NCBI GenBank assembly: GCA_046348995.1
Contig: JAXMDB010000002.1
Location: 434,001 to 498,000, forward strand
DNA from: JANNSX01 sp046348995
Lineage (GTDB): Bacteria; Pseudomonadota; Alphaproteobacteria; Rhizobiales; Hyphomicrobiaceae
Direction of reading: 5' to 3'
DNA length: 64,000 bases
In this document: piece by piece, positions 63,904-64,000 of the stretch
How the letters are laid out: every line of letters begins with the position of its first letter
Numbering within the stretch: the stretch's first letter is position 1
Notes under the pieces: generated by a model
What the model saw: the letters and a program-made list of their open reading frames with translations, nothing else
Databases searched by the model: none
Told to the model about the DNA's origin: nothing
Position numbers and translations under genes: made by a program

Positions 63904-64000
63904 GCTTCCCTCCCGCCCTCGCATGGCACGGCTTCTATCGCCGCGACTCATGGCCGAGACGCAAGTGTGCCTTCAAAGTAAGGGTAATGCGATAGCGCGC

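Overview
The window is chromosomal DNA from a GC-rich alphaproteobacterium, most likely a member of the Hyphomicrobiales (Rhizobiales). The evidence is a DUF6460 protein, a TIGR02186/TauE pair, a ligase-associated Lhr helicase with PdeM, a long Sel1/peptidoglycan-binding polarity-type protein, ECF promoter-like motifs of the GGAAC/CGTT type, and twin-hairpin intergenic repeats typical of that order. I cannot fix the family or genus. I count about 57 protein genes, including one cut by the left edge and two duplicated gene tails. I saw no rRNA, tRNA, CRISPR array, transposase, integrase or phage gene. The only transcription regulators are an ECF sigma factor and its probable anti-sigma factor.

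Layout. 1-10.5 kb: a truncated membrane-protein start, a histidine phosphatase, mutM, an HpaB-type flavin monooxygenase, a MATE exporter, a DUF6460 protein, an Lhr helicase overlapping pdeM, then a TauE/SafE exporter with a TIGR02186 protein. 10.6-24.3 kb: a large Sel1/PG-binding envelope protein, a small secreted coiled-coil protein, prolyl aminopeptidase, a sodium/solute symporter with its DUF4212 small subunit, mscL with a clear terminator, an APC permease, a P1 self-processing aminopeptidase, a GFA/CENP-V protein, a DMT exporter and a D-2-hydroxyacid dehydrogenase. 24.3-38.0 kb: a Wzx/Wzy-type exopolysaccharide locus with an export lipoprotein, an outer-membrane beta-barrel, a Wzc-like co-polymerase/tyrosine kinase, a polyprenyl-phosphate sugar transferase, RmlA, a polymerase/ligase-like membrane protein, a flippase and a GT4 transferase, followed by a T1SS-type RTX repeat protein.

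38.0-49.2 kb: a PhnD-like binding protein overlapping a fatty-acid desaturase/hydroxylase; a 1.15 kb repeat-bearing gap with a MITE-like element; a Rieske oxygenase whose 3' end is tandemly duplicated; and a run of minus-strand genes: TerB/DnaJ, DMT exporter, AmpD-like amidase, DMT exporter, GST, lepA and a 242-residue membrane protein. The last gene sits between two identical 87-bp copies of the lepA 3' end. 49.3-55.2 kb: secreted DUF2147 and TPR proteins, a DUF427 protein, an ECF sigma/anti-sigma pair with a likely autoregulated promoter, and a subtilisin-like protease whose Gly-rich N-terminal region is broken across frames. 55.2-60.1 kb: the conserved stress operon prkA-yeaH(DUF444)-spoVR. 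60.4-64 kb: an FAH-family enzyme coupled to a cupin with the complete metal-ligand pattern of DddQ-type DMSP lyases, an M20 amidohydrolase and a small secreted protein.

The most unusual points are the nested duplications at the lepA/Rieske junction with their inserted cargo gene, the DddQ-like cupin coupled to an FAH enzyme, the sigma/anti-sigma/protease neighbourhood with the broken protease linker, and the twin-hairpin repeat family found as near-identical, oppositely oriented copies 30 kb apart.
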